NCBI GenBank assembly: GCA_020634795.1
Contig: JACKAZ010000002.1
Span: 186,001 to 250,000, forward strand
DNA length: 64,000 bases
From: Ardenticatenales bacterium
GTDB taxonomy: Bacteria; Chloroflexota; Anaerolineae; Ardenticatenales; Ardenticatenaceae
Reading direction: 5' to 3'
Shown here: one piece after another, positions 1-8,636 of the stretch
Numbering within the stretch: position 1 is the first letter of the stretch
Layout of the letters: every line of letters begins with the position of its first letter
The notes under the pieces: model-generated
What the model was told of the DNA's origin: nothing
The model's database searches: none
The model's input: the letters and a program-made list of their open reading frames with translations, nothing else
Position numbers and translations under genes: made by a program

Positions 1-2
1 TC

Positions 3-761
3 TCGATCTTCGAGTTCCTCACGGGAACGGTCTGGCAGCCCTCCATCGGACTCTTCGGCATCATGTCGTTGGTCAACTCGACGCTGCTCACTAGCGCGAT
101 CGCGATGTTGGTCGCTATTCCGCTCGGCTTGGGTGCCGCCATCTACCTGAGCGAATATGCCGACCAGCGGATTCGCAAAGTCCTGAAGCCCGTTCTGGAA
201 ATTCTGGCGGGGGTGCCAACCGTCGTCTATGGCTACTTCGCCCTCACCTTCATGACCCCGATCTTGCGCGGCCTGTTCGGTAAAGATACAGTCGAGATCT
301 ACAACGTCGCCTCGGCGGGCATAGTCATGGGAATCATGATCATCCCGTTGGTCTCTTCCCTCAGTGAAGATGCCCTCAGTTCAGTGCCGCGGGGTTTACG
401 AGAAGCCTCCTACGGCTTGGGTGCCACCAAGCTTGAAACCGCCCTCCAAGTGATTCTGCCCGCCGCCCTCTCCGGCATTATCGCCGCCATCATCTTGGCC
501 GTCTCGCGCGCCATTGGCGAAACGATGATCGTGGCCATTGCCGCTGGCGCAGGGCCAAAACCCGCTTTCTTCCTCAATCCCTTCCAAGCGGCCGAAACGA
601 TGACGGGCCACATCGCCCGTATCAGTGGCGGGGACTTGAGCTACAACACGGTGCAGTACAACTCGATCTTCGCCATCGGGATGACGCTCTTCGTCATCAC
701 CCTCTTGCTCAACGTGCTGAGCCGACGCATCGTCGCCCGCTTCCGAGAGGAATACGAATAA
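3..761 (+). CDS. pstC: Phosphate ABC transporter permease PstC (5' end outside window)
   Basis: Inner-membrane permease of the PstSCAB high-affinity phosphate importer; it pairs with PstA. The reading frame is open from base 3 to the window edge (the stretch TVWQPSIGLFGIM precedes the first visible ATG at 63), so the true start lies upstream. The visible part has the typical PstC transmembrane helices, the LAGVPTVVYGYFAL segment and the permease EAA loop (REASYGLGATKLETALQVILP), which contacts the ATPase. The stop TAA overlaps the pstA ATG by one base, so the two are translationally coupled. Identification is from family resemblance and the pstC-pstA-pstB order. Confidence 0.95.
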   Translation, partial: SIFEFLTGTVWQPSIGLFGIMSLVNSTLLTSAIAMLVAIPLGLGAAIYLSEYADQRIRKVLKPVLEILAGVPTVVYGYFALTFMTPILRGLFGKDTVEIYNVASAGIVMGIMIIPLVSSLSEDALSSVPRGLREASYGLGATKLETALQVILPAALSGIIAAIILAVSRAIGETMIVAIAAGAGPKPAFFLNPFQAAETMTGHIARISGGDLSYNTVQYNSIFAIGMTLFVITLLLNVLSRRIVARFREEYE

Positions 762-1999
762 TGCCCGACATGTTCCAAGACGCGCACAGCGACGATTTCA
801 AGAATAATTTGCCGCAGCGGAAACAGCGGGGCAAGTTGGGACAAACGCTCTTTTTGATCTCCACCGTAGTGGGCATCATCGCCCTACTGGCCCTACTTTA
901 CAACATTACCAACGAGATGTTCGGGTTGGTAGCGGTCCAATATCAGACCGATCCGGCGACCCTGTCCGACCGCCCGCTCTCCGAGCTATCCCAGCCCGAA
1001 CTGGTCACAATTCTGGAAGAAAATATCTCGCGGGGCCTCTTCCGCCGCTACGACCGCGAAGCGCCGATCGCAGAGCGCAGCCGCGAGGATTTACTCGCGC
1101 TGATCGACGAACGAGTGGTGGGCAGCCAGATCGTTGCTGCCTACCCCGCCATTGATTCGATCATTGACCGCGCCGCGATCGAGGCGGAGGTGGCGGAGAA
1201 ATACCCCGAGGCGCGTGTGGAGTGGAAATCGTGGTTGAACCCCGATTTTGTGGCCAGCCCCATGTCCTCCACGCCACTTTTCGCCGGTGTGCGAACCGCG
1301 TTGCTCGGGTCGCTCTGGATGATCTCCATCACGATCTTGGTTGCGGTCCCGATTGGGGTCGGGGCGGCGATCTATCTGGAAGAGTATGCATCGCACGAGT
1401 CCATGATCAACAAGGTCATTCAGGCCAACATCAATAACTTGGCGGGGGTCCCTTCGATCATTTACGGGATGCTCGGCTTGGCGATCTTTGTTCGTGCGCT
1501 GGAGCCGATCACCAGCGGCGCGGCGTTTGGCATCGCGGGCAACAACGGACGCACCTTGCTCTCGGCCGCGTTGACCATGGCACTGCTCATCCTGCCGATC
1601 ATCATCATCAGCGCGCAAGAAGCGATCCGCGCCGTGCCCCGTTCGCTTCGTTTGGCCAGCTACGGCATCGGCGCGACCAAGTGGCAGACGATACGTAGCC
1701 ATGTGTTGCCCGTCGCCTTCCCCAGCATCCTGACGGGGATTATCCTCGCCATCAGCCGCGCCATCGGCGAAACCGCACCGCTGATCTTGGTGGGGGCGTC
1801 GACCTACATCGTGACCGATCCGAACGGCCCCTTCTCCAACTTTACCGCGTTGCCGATCCAGATCTATAACTGGACCTCGCAGCCCCAAGCCGAGTTTCGC
1901 AACTTGGCCGCTGCCGCGATCATCGTGCTACTCACCGTGCTGCTCAGCATGAACGCCATCGCGGTCTACCTGCGCAATCGATTCCAACGCCAGCTCTAA
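761..1999 (+). CDS. pstA: Phosphate ABC transporter permease PstA, with a long N-terminal extracytoplasmic insertion
   Basis: Second permease of the PstSCAB phosphate importer. A first membrane helix lies at about residues 28-50. About 115 polar, helix-rich residues follow, and the standard PstA core resumes near residue 170 (GVRTALLGSLWMISITILV). The core carries NNLAGVPSIIYGMLGL and the EAA loop RLASYGIGATKWQTIRSHVLP. At 412 residues it is clearly longer than the usual 280-300, and the excess is the insertion after TM1. The start overlaps the pstC stop (TAATG). The insertion may form an extra extracytoplasmic contact with the phosphate-binding protein, but nothing in the sequence proves it. 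Confidence 0.95.
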   Translation: MPDMFQDAHSDDFKNNLPQRKQRGKLGQTLFLISTVVGIIALLALLYNITNEMFGLVAVQYQTDPATLSDRPLSELSQPELVTILEENISRGLFRRYDREAPIAERSREDLLALIDERVVGSQIVAAYPAIDSIIDRAAIEAEVAEKYPEARVEWKSWLNPDFVASPMSSTPLFAGVRTALLGSLWMISITILVAVPIGVGAAIYLEEYASHESMINKVIQANINNLAGVPSIIYGMLGLAIFVRALEPITSGAAFGIAGNNGRTLLSAALTMALLILPIIIISAQEAIRAVPRSLRLASYGIGATKWQTIRSHVLPVAFPSILTGIILAISRAIGETAPLILVGASTYIVTDPNGPFSNFTALPIQIYNWTSQPQAEFRNLAAAAIIVLLTVLLSMNAIAVYLRNRFQRQL

Positions 2000-2017
2000 A
2001 GGAGTGTGACGTTTCTC

Positions 2018-2866
2018 ATGACCGATATCAAGATGGCAACTGCCGAGCATCAGACTACGGCTGCGTCGAATGGTAACAGTGAACTATTTAAGCGGATCAA
2101 AAACCCGATCATCGCGGCACGGAATCTCGGCCTCTTTTATGGCCACAACGAAGCATTGCGCGATGTGAATTTTGAGGTGCCAGTCAACAGCATCACGGCG
2201 CTGATCGGCCCCTCCGGTTGTGGCAAAAGCACCCTGCTGCGCTGCTTTAACCGCATGAACGACCTCATTCCGATTGTCCGAATTTCGGGGGAGGTCAACT
2301 ATCGTGGCCACAATTTGTACGGCGACCAGGTCGATCCGGTCGAGGTGCGCCGCCGCATTGGCATGGTCTTCCAGAAGCCCAACCCTTTCCCCAAATCGGT
2401 CTATGACAATGTGGCCTGGGGGGCCAAGATCAACGGCTACAAGGGGAACATGGACGAGCTGGTCGAGCGTTCCTTGCGCCGCGCCGCTCTGTGGGAAGAG
2501 GTCAAGGATAAGCTGAAGGAGAGTGGCTTGGCGCTAAGCGGGGGGCAACAGCAGCGCCTCTGTATCGCACGCACCATCGCCACCGAGCCGGAGATCATTC
2601 TGATGGACGAACCGTGCTCGGCGCTCGACCCGATCGCAACCCTGAAGATCGAAGAGCTGATGCGGGAGCTGCAAACGGAATACACCATCATCATCGTGAC
2701 CCACAACATGCAGCAGGCCGCGCGTGCCAGCGACTACACGGCGATGATGATGTTGACCGATGATCGTGAAGCGGGCACAGTGGTGGAATACAACGAGACC
2801 GACACGATCTTCACCAACCCCCGCGACAAACGAACTGAAGATTACATCACGGGACGTTTCGGTTGA
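2018..2866 (+). CDS. pstB: Phosphate ABC transporter ATP-binding protein PstB
   Basis: Cytoplasmic ATPase that powers phosphate import. It has Walker A GPSGCGKST near residue 64, the Q-loop GMVFQKPNPFPKSVYDN typical of PstB, the ABC signature LSGGQQQRL near residue 173, Walker B IILMDEP and the switch histidine in IIIVTHNMQQA. I place the start at the ATG at 2018: the Shine-Dalgarno AAAGGAG sits at 1998-2004, only 1-2 bases before an in-frame GTG at 2006 but 13 before this ATG. The first 30 or so residues are a poorly conserved leader. It is the last gene of the pst operon in view; no PhoU follows. Confidence 0.96.
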   Translation: MTDIKMATAEHQTTAASNGNSELFKRIKNPIIAARNLGLFYGHNEALRDVNFEVPVNSITALIGPSGCGKSTLLRCFNRMNDLIPIVRISGEVNYRGHNLYGDQVDPVEVRRRIGMVFQKPNPFPKSVYDNVAWGAKINGYKGNMDELVERSLRRAALWEEVKDKLKESGLALSGGQQQRLCIARTIATEPEIILMDEPCSALDPIATLKIEELMRELQTEYTIIIVTHNMQQAARASDYTAMMMLTDDREAGTVVEYNETDTIFTNPRDKRTEDYITGRFG

Positions 2867-2880
2867 TGGACAGCCTTGTT

Positions 2881-2950
2881 AACGCAGAACGCAAAACGCA
2901 GAACGCAGAACGAACGGCAACGCACAACGCAGAACGCAGAACGCAGAACG
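2881..2950. repeat. Heptameric tandem repeat (AACGCAG)n
   Basis: An imperfect array of the 7-bp unit AACGCAG/AACGCAA, directly after pstB. Together with the flanking CAGCCTTGTTAAC it recurs in inverted orientation at about 5226-5272, just before the metal-transporter ATPase gene. It is followed by a GCATGGT-type heptamer doublet at about 2951-2965. Confidence 0.8.
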
Positions 2951-3004
2951 GGTGCATGGTGCATGCAAGGATTCCAATGCAAAGCATTGAGGAAACCAGG
3001 CATC

Positions 3005-3050
3005 AATTAACCATTAACCATTAACCATTGACCATTAACCATTCACCATT
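3005..3050. repeat. Heptameric tandem repeat (ATTAACC)n
   Basis: About six and a half imperfect copies of the 7-bp unit ATTAACC (variants ATTGACC, ATTCACC) fill the gap immediately 3' of the minus-strand pgl gene. The sequence differs from the neighbouring AACGCAG array but the 7-bp period is the same. Confidence 0.85.
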
Positions 3051-3057
3051 CTCCGTT

Positions 3058-3795
3058 TCACTCTTCGCACTCGACGGCCAACTGTTCGCCCGCGGCGGCA
3101 TCCACCATCCAGACCAGGTCACCGTGAATCGGATCGACCTGCTGGACGGGGAAGCGTTTGCCCGGTTCAAGGGCCGCGGCCAAGTGGTCGGCCTTGCCTT
3201 CGCCCGTCACCAACAGTGCCACGTAGTGGGCGTTGTTGATCAGCCGCAGCGTGGCCGTGAGCCGTGTCGTGCCGAGCTTGGCGACGCGATTGGCAACGAC
3301 CAGCCGCTCCGTTTCGCGCAACGCTTTGGTCCCCGGAAAGAGCGACGCCGTGTGGCCATCGTCGCCCATGCCGAGCAGCACCACGTCGAAGCGCGGGGTG
3401 GAGCCATCGGCGATCCCAAAGATGTGGCGCAGCCTGGCCTCGTACTGCTCGGCGTTTTGCGCCGGATCCCCCCCGCTGGGCATCGGATTCACGCGACGAT
3501 TGTCCGACGGGATGCCCAAGGGGCCCAGCAAGCTTTCCACGGCCATCTTGAAATTGCTACCCGGTTCGTCCGGCGCAGCCACCCGCTCATCCCCCCAGAA
3601 GAAGTAGACGACATCCCACGGTACCTTTGTCAGCTTCGCCAGCGCCTCGTACAGCGGGCGGGGGGTGTTGCCGCCCGCCAGCATCAGGGTCGCCGTGCCG
3701 TTGCGCTCGACCGCTTCGATCAACTGCTCGGCGATGAGCGCCGCGCTCTTCTCGGCCCAGCGCGCCGTCGCATAACAATGGAGTGAGACTGCCAT
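3058..3795 (-). CDS. pgl: 6-phosphogluconolactonase (PGL/DevB type)
   Basis: Hydrolyses 6-phosphogluconolactone to 6-phosphogluconate in the oxidative pentose phosphate pathway; cytosolic. Family motifs are AGGNTPRPLYEALA near residue 40, FFWGDERVAAPDEPGSNF and VLLGMGDDGHTASLFPGT. About 245 residues is the normal length. I choose the ATG at 3795 because an AGG-type ribosome binding site sits about 8 bases upstream, rather than the in-frame GTG nine bases further out. The gene stands alone on the minus strand between two plus-strand transporter operons, with no glucose-6-phosphate dehydrogenase gene next to it. Confidence 0.93.
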   Translation of the reverse strand: MAVSLHCYATARWAEKSAALIAEQLIEAVERNGTATLMLAGGNTPRPLYEALAKLTKVPWDVVYFFWGDERVAAPDEPGSNFKMAVESLLGPLGIPSDNRRVNPMPSGGDPAQNAEQYEARLRHIFGIADGSTPRFDVVLLGMGDDGHTASLFPGTKALRETERLVVANRVAKLGTTRLTATLRLINNAHYVALLVTGEGKADHLAAALEPGKRFPVQQVDPIHGDLVWMVDAAAGEQLAVECEE

Positions 3796-3971
3796 GAATA
3801 ACACCTCGTTGTGTGGGGGGCGTATGAATTTTCAAAGGATGAGTTGGGTCTCTCTTCGCAAGGGGCGGCGCCCAACCGTCAGGGCCCGTCACCGCGCTAC
3901 GACACGAATGCCGTGAGAATAATTGAGTGTAGCAGGAAGTCATCCATTCCGCTATTGGTCGATGGCTCAAT

Positions 3972-4000
3972 TTGACAGAGAGGGCAAATTCGGCTTTAAT
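3972..4000 (+). promoter_or_regulatory. Sigma-70-type promoter of the metal ABC transporter
   Basis: TTGACA at 3972-3977 and TTTAAT at 3995-4000, separated by 17 bp, is close to consensus. The expected transcription start, near 4007, falls on the first base of the palindrome at 4007-4029. The first gene starts at 4042. Confidence 0.65.
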
Positions 4001-4006
4001 CGCTCC

Positions 4007-4029
4007 TTATTGATACAAAATCTCAATAA
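4007..4029. promoter_or_regulatory. Candidate metalloregulator operator (7-9-7 inverted repeat)
   Basis: TTATTGA (4007-4013) and TCAATAA (4023-4029) are perfect inverted repeats around a 9-base AT-rich centre. The position over the predicted start site of a zinc/manganese uptake operon suggests a repressor site of the Zur, Fur, MntR or DtxR kind. Which family binds is not determined, and the sequence does not match a consensus I can name with certainty. Confidence 0.5.
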
Positions 4030-4041
4030 TGGCAAACAAAG

Positions 4042-5037
4042 ATGGGGCGGCGGATCACCTTATTTTTCCAGACACTCTGCTTCATGTTCGTGCTAACGGC
4101 TTGCGGCGCGGCCAGTGGCAGGGATAGCGACGTTGAGCCGCTCTCGGTTGTCGCCACGACCGGCATCATTGCCGATGTGGCACAGCAGGTGGCGGGCGAC
4201 CATCTGGCGATCCGTGCGCTCATCCCGCCCGACAGCGATCTGCACGGTTTCCAACCGACACCGCGCGATGTCGCCACGATCAGTGGGGCCGACCTGCTTT
4301 TCGTCAACGGTCTCGGCTTGGAAACGTTCCTCCAGCCCTTGCTCGACCAAGCCGACAGCCACGCCCAGATCATCGACCTTTCCAAGGGGATCACGCCGCA
4401 GGGCGCGGTCCATGACGATGCCGATGCCGCGCATGACGATGCCGATCACAACGATCCCACCGCGACCAACGGCGAGATGGCCGCGCATGACGATGAGCAT
4501 GAACACGGCGAATTCGATCCGCACCTTTGGTTAGATCCCACCAACGTCGCCCACTGGGCCGACGCGATCGCGGCGGCGCTGGCCGACGCCGATCCGACCC
4601 ATGCCGACGACTACCGCGCCAACGCCGACCGCTACCAGGCAGAACTGGCGACGCTCGACCGTTGGATCGCCGCCCAAATCGAAACGATCCCGGTCGATCA
4701 GCGCAAATTGGTGGTCGATCACCAAGCACTCAGCTACTACGCCGCCCATTACGATCTCACTCAGGTCGGCACGCTCGTCGAAGGGATCAGTACCATGGCC
4801 GAACCCTCCGCCGCCGCCCTCGCTACCTTGCAGCAGCAGATGATGGCTGAGGACGTGCGAGCGATCTTCGTCAGTCACACGGTCAACCCGCAGGTCGCGC
4901 AAAGTATCGCCAACGACCTCGGCCTTCAGGTCATCCCGATCTACACCGGCAGCCTCACCCCGCCGGACGGCGAGGCCCCTACCTATCTGACGATGATGCG
5001 GTACAATACCGAGGCGATCGTCGAGGCGCTACGGTGA
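4042..5037 (+). CDS. Zinc/manganese ABC transporter substrate-binding lipoprotein (ZnuA/TroA family)
   Basis: Extracytoplasmic metal-binding protein of a cluster A-I importer. The lipobox LTAC (cysteine near residue 20) marks it as a lipoprotein. The mature part begins LSVVATTGIIADVAQQVAGD and has the PDSDLHGFQPTPRD and DPHLWLDP metal-ligand regions, plus a His/Asp-rich loop at about residues 123-157 (repeated HDDAD, then HDDEHEHGEFD). Such a loop is commoner in zinc than in manganese binders. VVDHQALSYYAAHY and IFVSHTVNPQVAQSIA are later family blocks. The start has no strong Shine-Dalgarno. The ATPase and permease genes follow after a repeat-containing gap. Confidence 0.93.
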   Translation: MGRRITLFFQTLCFMFVLTACGAASGRDSDVEPLSVVATTGIIADVAQQVAGDHLAIRALIPPDSDLHGFQPTPRDVATISGADLLFVNGLGLETFLQPLLDQADSHAQIIDLSKGITPQGAVHDDADAAHDDADHNDPTATNGEMAAHDDEHEHGEFDPHLWLDPTNVAHWADAIAAALADADPTHADDYRANADRYQAELATLDRWIAAQIETIPVDQRKLVVDHQALSYYAAHYDLTQVGTLVEGISTMAEPSAAALATLQQQMMAEDVRAIFVSHTVNPQVAQSIANDLGLQVIPIYTGSLTPPDGEAPTYLTMMRYNTEAIVEALR

Positions 5038-5225
5038 TGGCGCATGGACAATGGCGTCGCTCGCCCACCACAGAAGCCGGAAATCGAGCATGACGATGTG
5101 TGCGTGTATAGGTGTGTCGCACAGCAACGCCTGGGATTACCCAGGGAAATAGGATGATCGTATTCACCACTGCGGCTGTGGGATTGACCATTAAACGGCG
5201 TACGACGCTCACGACAAGCGCCACC

Positions 5226-5266
5226 CTCCGTTCTGCGTTTTGCGTTCTTCGTTCTGCGTTAACAAA
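5226..5266. repeat. Heptameric repeat, inverted copy of the 2881-2950 array
   Basis: The gap 5038-5274 contains (TTCTGCG/TTTTGCG) heptamers that are the reverse complement of the AACGCAG array after pstB, including the flanking GTTAACAAAGGCTGCC. A short hairpin CCTGGG-ATTA-CCCAGG lies near 5130-5146. No gene is apparent in the gap. Confidence 0.7.
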
Positions 5267-5274
5267 GGCTGCCC

Positions 5275-6090
5275 ATGACAACCCCCCAATGCTTTCTCGC
5301 CGCTAATCATCTTCATCACGATAAATTCCTGTCGGCCCATGAGTTGAGCTTCAGCTACGGTCCCGTGACAGCGCTGAAAGATGTCAGCTTCGAGTTGTGC
5401 AAGGGTGAGCGGAGCGCGGTCGTCGGTCCGAACGGCGCGGGCAAAAGTACGCTCTTCAAGCTGATCGTGGGCCTGCTTGCGCCGACCCGTGGCACGCTCT
5501 CTTTTGAGGGCTACGACTCCGGCCAGCGCCCGCCCATCGCCTATGTGCCGCAACGGAACGATGTCGATTGGCGCTTCCCGCTCTCGGTGCGGGATGTGGT
5601 GATGATGGGCCGTGCCGCGCACATCGGTCTCTTTGGCCGCCCCTCGGCGGAGGATCGGCGCGTGGTGGAAGAGGCGTTGGTTCACGTCCGACTCGACGGC
5701 TTGGCCGATCGCCAGATCAACGCCCTCTCTGGCGGCCAGCAGCAGCGGATGTTCATCGCCCAAGCGTTGGCGCAGCAGGCCAAGATGGTGCTGATGGACG
5801 AACCGTTGAACGGGCTCGACCTGAAGGCGCAGCAGGATGTTTACGCCGTGTTGGACTTTCTGCGCGAACAGGAAGTGACCGTCTTCATCTCGACCCACGA
5901 CCTCGACCAAGCGGCCGCCCACTTCGACCGCGTGATGCTGCTCAACCACACGATGCAAGATTTCGATGTGCCGACGCGCGTCTTCACCCCCGACCAACTG
6001 TCGGCGGTTTACGGCGCGGGGTTGCGCTTGGTGCAGACCGACGAGGGCTACCTGCTGGTCGGGGACGAGGTGGCGCATTCCCATGGGTAA
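5275..6090 (+). CDS. Metal ABC transporter ATP-binding protein (ZnuC/MntB-like)
   Basis: ATPase subunit of the Zn/Mn importer. Walker A GPNGAGKST is near residue 51, Q-loop AYVPQRNDVDWRFPLSVRDV near residue 88 (the DVDW.FP stretch is typical of this metal-importer class), signature LSGGQQQRMFIAQAL near residue 152, Walker B KMVLMDEPLNGLD and switch region VFISTHDLDQA. The length is normal for the family. The ATG at 5275 follows AAAGG; a start further inside is possible because the first 20 residues are not conserved. Its last eight bases overlap the permease gene, so the two are co-translated. Confidence 0.93.
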   Translation: MTTPQCFLAANHLHHDKFLSAHELSFSYGPVTALKDVSFELCKGERSAVVGPNGAGKSTLFKLIVGLLAPTRGTLSFEGYDSGQRPPIAYVPQRNDVDWRFPLSVRDVVMMGRAAHIGLFGRPSAEDRRVVEEALVHVRLDGLADRQINALSGGQQQRMFIAQALAQQAKMVLMDEPLNGLDLKAQQDVYAVLDFLREQEVTVFISTHDLDQAAAHFDRVMLLNHTMQDFDVPTRVFTPDQLSAVYGAGLRLVQTDEGYLLVGDEVAHSHG

Positions 6091-6946
6091 CCTGCTTGCG
6101 CCGCTGCTAGAGCCGTTCGCCTTCCCCTTCATGGTGCGGGCGCTGCTGGCCGTGCTGTTGATCGGCATCGTCTCGTCGACGGTCGGCACCTTCGTCGTCC
6201 TGCGCGGCATGGCCTTTTTTGGGGATGCGTTGGCCCATGCCATCCTGCCCGGCTTGGCCGTGGGCTATCTGCTGGGCGGCGGGGCGGCGGCCTTCTTCTG
6301 GTGGGGGCTTGGCACGGCGGCGCTCACCGCGCTGGCCATCGGCCTGATTACCGAACAGGGCGAGGTGAAGGAGGACACCGCGATCGGCATCGTCTTTACG
6401 GGGATGTTCGCGCTGGGGGTGGCGATGATTTCGAGCGGTGGCAGCTACGCCGTCGACCTCGCCCACCTGCTCTTCGGCAACATTTTGGGTGTCTCGACCG
6501 ATCAGATCTGGCGCATCGCCCTTTTCGGGCTGATCATCCTGCTGACGATGGCCGCCTTCTTCAAAGAGCTGGTCATCGTCGCCTTCGAGCCGATCCTCGC
6601 CGCCACGCTGCGCTTGCCGACCCGTGCGCTCCACTACCTGCAACTGCTGCTCATCGCCGCGACCATCGTGGTCTCGTTGCAAGCCGTGGGCGTGGCGCTG
6701 ATGATGGCGCTGCTCATCACGCCGCCCGCCACCGCCTCGTTGCTGACGACGCGGCTGAAGCCGATGATGGCGCTGGCGGCGCTGGTCGGCGCGGTTTCGG
6801 GAATCTTGGGACTTTATCTATCCTACTACTTGGGCATCGCCTCGGGCGCGGCGATCGTGCTGGTCAGCACGGCCTTCTTCATCCTCGCCTTCTTTTTCGC
6901 GCCCCAGCGCGGCTGGCTCTGGCGGCAGCGGCGACTCATCGCTTGA
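6083..6946 (+). CDS. Metal ABC transporter permease (ABC-3/ZnuB family)
   Basis: Membrane subunit of the Zn/Mn importer, with about eight hydrophobic segments. Recognisable blocks are SSTVGTFVVLRGMAFFGDAL and AHAILPGLAVGYLLG near the N-terminus, and VGVALMMALLITPPATA near residue 205, the cytoplasmic coupling region of ABC-3 permeases. The start is the ATG at 6083 inside the ATPase stop region (8-bp overlap, ATGGGTAA). The frame stays open further upstream only because it is a GC-rich alternative frame of the ATPase gene. Confidence 0.92.
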   Translation: MGNLLAPLLEPFAFPFMVRALLAVLLIGIVSSTVGTFVVLRGMAFFGDALAHAILPGLAVGYLLGGGAAAFFWWGLGTAALTALAIGLITEQGEVKEDTAIGIVFTGMFALGVAMISSGGSYAVDLAHLLFGNILGVSTDQIWRIALFGLIILLTMAAFFKELVIVAFEPILAATLRLPTRALHYLQLLLIAATIVVSLQAVGVALMMALLITPPATASLLTTRLKPMMALAALVGAVSGILGLYLSYYLGIASGAAIVLVSTAFFILAFFFAPQRGWLWRQRRLIA

Positions 6947-6961
6947 CAACAAGGATCTGTG

Positions 6962-7249
6962 ATGGCGGCAACGTGCATCGAATGTGGTAAAGCGATCACC
7001 GGACAGGATTACCGGCTGATCGGGGTTGAACAGGGCAGTTGGGCCAGTCGCTACGCCCATCGGGGCGAATGCGAGCAGGCCGCCCGCGACCGCCTCACAC
7101 CCAAGCCCAGCCGCACCAAACGGAGCGCCCGTCGCAGCAGCACCCCCGTCGTCGAAGAGCTAATCCTTGAGGACGAGCTGCCCCCGGCCACCGACGACAG
7201 CGCCAGCGAAGAAAGCCTCCCCTGGTTCGGCACCCAGCGCCGCCGGTAA
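6962..7249 (+). CDS. Small protein with a possible zinc-binding site
   Basis: About 95 residues; function not recognised. The N-terminus has CIECGK and, about 30 residues later, HRGECEQAA, so a C-x2-C plus H-x3-C set that could bind one zinc ion. The second half is basic (KPSRTKRSARRSS) and then acidic, and looks disordered. AAGGA lies about 6 bases before the ATG at 6962; an in-frame GTG precedes it directly. It sits 15 bases behind the metal permease gene and is probably the last gene of that operon. Whether it senses or buffers metal is speculation. Confidence 0.6.
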   Translation: MAATCIECGKAITGQDYRLIGVEQGSWASRYAHRGECEQAARDRLTPKPSRTKRSARRSSTPVVEELILEDELPPATDDSASEESLPWFGTQRRR

Positions 7250-7556
7250 ACGCGAGCGAACGCCCACGCATACGGCGACACCTGTAGGGTCACCGCCCTC
7301 TGTTCGTCTTCCGGCTTCAGTCGGACCGTGGCCGCCGCGCGTTTCGTCTCGCACCTATCACTGAGCTTCCCAGCCTCGCCTAAAGGCGGAGCTACGAACG
7401 GGGCAGATCGTCTACGGAATTGTGCCGAGATTGTGGGAAACGCTACCTGCCGTCCAACCACCCGTCTCATCCATCCCACCCGCCTGTGCCACCCAAACAC
7501 GCGACACGCAACACCCACACGCACCGCCTTCAACCTAAGCGACCTTAAACTGGCCT
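7250..7556. other. Intergenic, no gene seen
   Basis: GC-rich stretch between the small zinc-site protein and the ThiO-like pseudogene. It contains ACCC/CACACGC-rich low-complexity sequence around 7470-7530. I see no convincing gene, terminator or RNA. Confidence 0.4.
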
Positions 7557-8636
7557 ATGACCCCCTCCAACCTCCACCCTCATCATCGGCGGCAGCATCG
7601 TCGGGGCCGCCTTTACTGAATTGCGCGCGGCGGGGCGCGGATGTAACGTTGCTGGAGGCGCGGCAGATCGCGGCAGGGCGACGGGCGCGGCCATCGGTAC
7701 GCTCCGCTACGCCCCTCGTCGCAGATGCCGCGGCCTCGCACCGCTTTGCCGCCTAGCCCTGCGGCCCACTGCGCCCAGCCGCGCACCTGAGCGCGCGGTG
7801 TTGGACGACGGCCCGACATGGCAGTGGCCGGTCGGCTCAGCGTGGCGACGGACAACCAAAGCGAGAAATATGTCCGCGAGCGCCTTCGTGAGGACGTGGC
7901 GGCGGGCGACGCGGAGCGAATGGCTCGCGCAAACAAAGCGATCCACGCGCGCGAACCGGCGCTGGGCGGGCGGGTACGAGGTGGCAGCTTCCAGGCCAGG
8001 GCTGGGTCGATGGCGCGGCGCTGACGCGAGCACTGTGGCAGCGGCCACGCGATACTGGCGCGGTCGTCCACGAAGCTCACCAGTCGATACCTTGCTCTGG
8101 CAGGGGAGTCGCGTGGTGAGCCGGCGGGCTGCGCCACCGCGCGCGGCGGCCACGGTCATCACTGGCGGGGTTGGGCAGCGCCATCGACGAGACGCTTTCC
8201 GCGCCGCTCCACGCGGTGCGTGCGCTGCTGTATCTGCTGCGTTGCCAAACGAGCGCCAGCACTGCGCGCCACTTCGTCAGTGGCGTCGGCATCTATGGTG
8301 CGGAGGCAATGGGGTCAGCATGGTTTCTACCCACGAACACGTGGCCCAGCGCGGTAATACGGCGGCGGGCACGCGCTTATTGAGCAACAGGTTGACGTTG
8401 ATTCCAGCGTTAGGCAAGGCCGATTGGTCGCGGCGGCCTTTGTGGCGTGGCCCGCCACGCCCGACAAAATTCCCCTCATCGGCCCCGACCCCGACCACGC
8501 GGGCCTCTGGTGGGCGACCGGCCACTTCCGCAGCGGCATCCTCTTGGCACCCCGCACCGCCACGCTGCTCGCCAACGCCATCCTCGATGGCGACGCGGTG
8601 GACGAAGCGTGGTCGGTGGGACGGTTTCGCGGCTGA
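7557..8636 (+). pseudogene. Glycine-oxidase-like FAD oxidoreductase (ThiO family), multiply frameshifted
   Basis: Pieces of one DAO-family flavoprotein occur in order but in different frames. An FAD-binding start (TLIIGGSIVGAAFTELRAAG) is at about 7574-7633. GADVTLLEARQIAAG follows near 7639-7680 in another frame. GWVDGAALTRALWQ is near 8003-8044. The C-terminal block PLIGPDPDHAGLWWATGHF is near 8472-8530, followed by the helix ILLAPRTATLLANAILDGD to the stop at 8636. The total span (about 1080 bp) fits a full-length gene of about 360 codons, so decay was by small indels rather than a large deletion. Family known: ThiO oxidises glycine for thiamine synthesis. No other thiamine genes are in the window. 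Confidence 0.8.

Noticed and set aside
2881..3050. CRISPR array in the repeat-rich gap after pstB
   Set aside because: The units are 7 bp, directly abutting and without spacers, and no cas genes are in the window.
5966..6082. Upstream extension of the metal permease gene into the ATPase gene
   Set aside because: Permease homology begins at the ATG at 6083; the 39 upstream codons are a shadow frame of the ATPase C-terminus.
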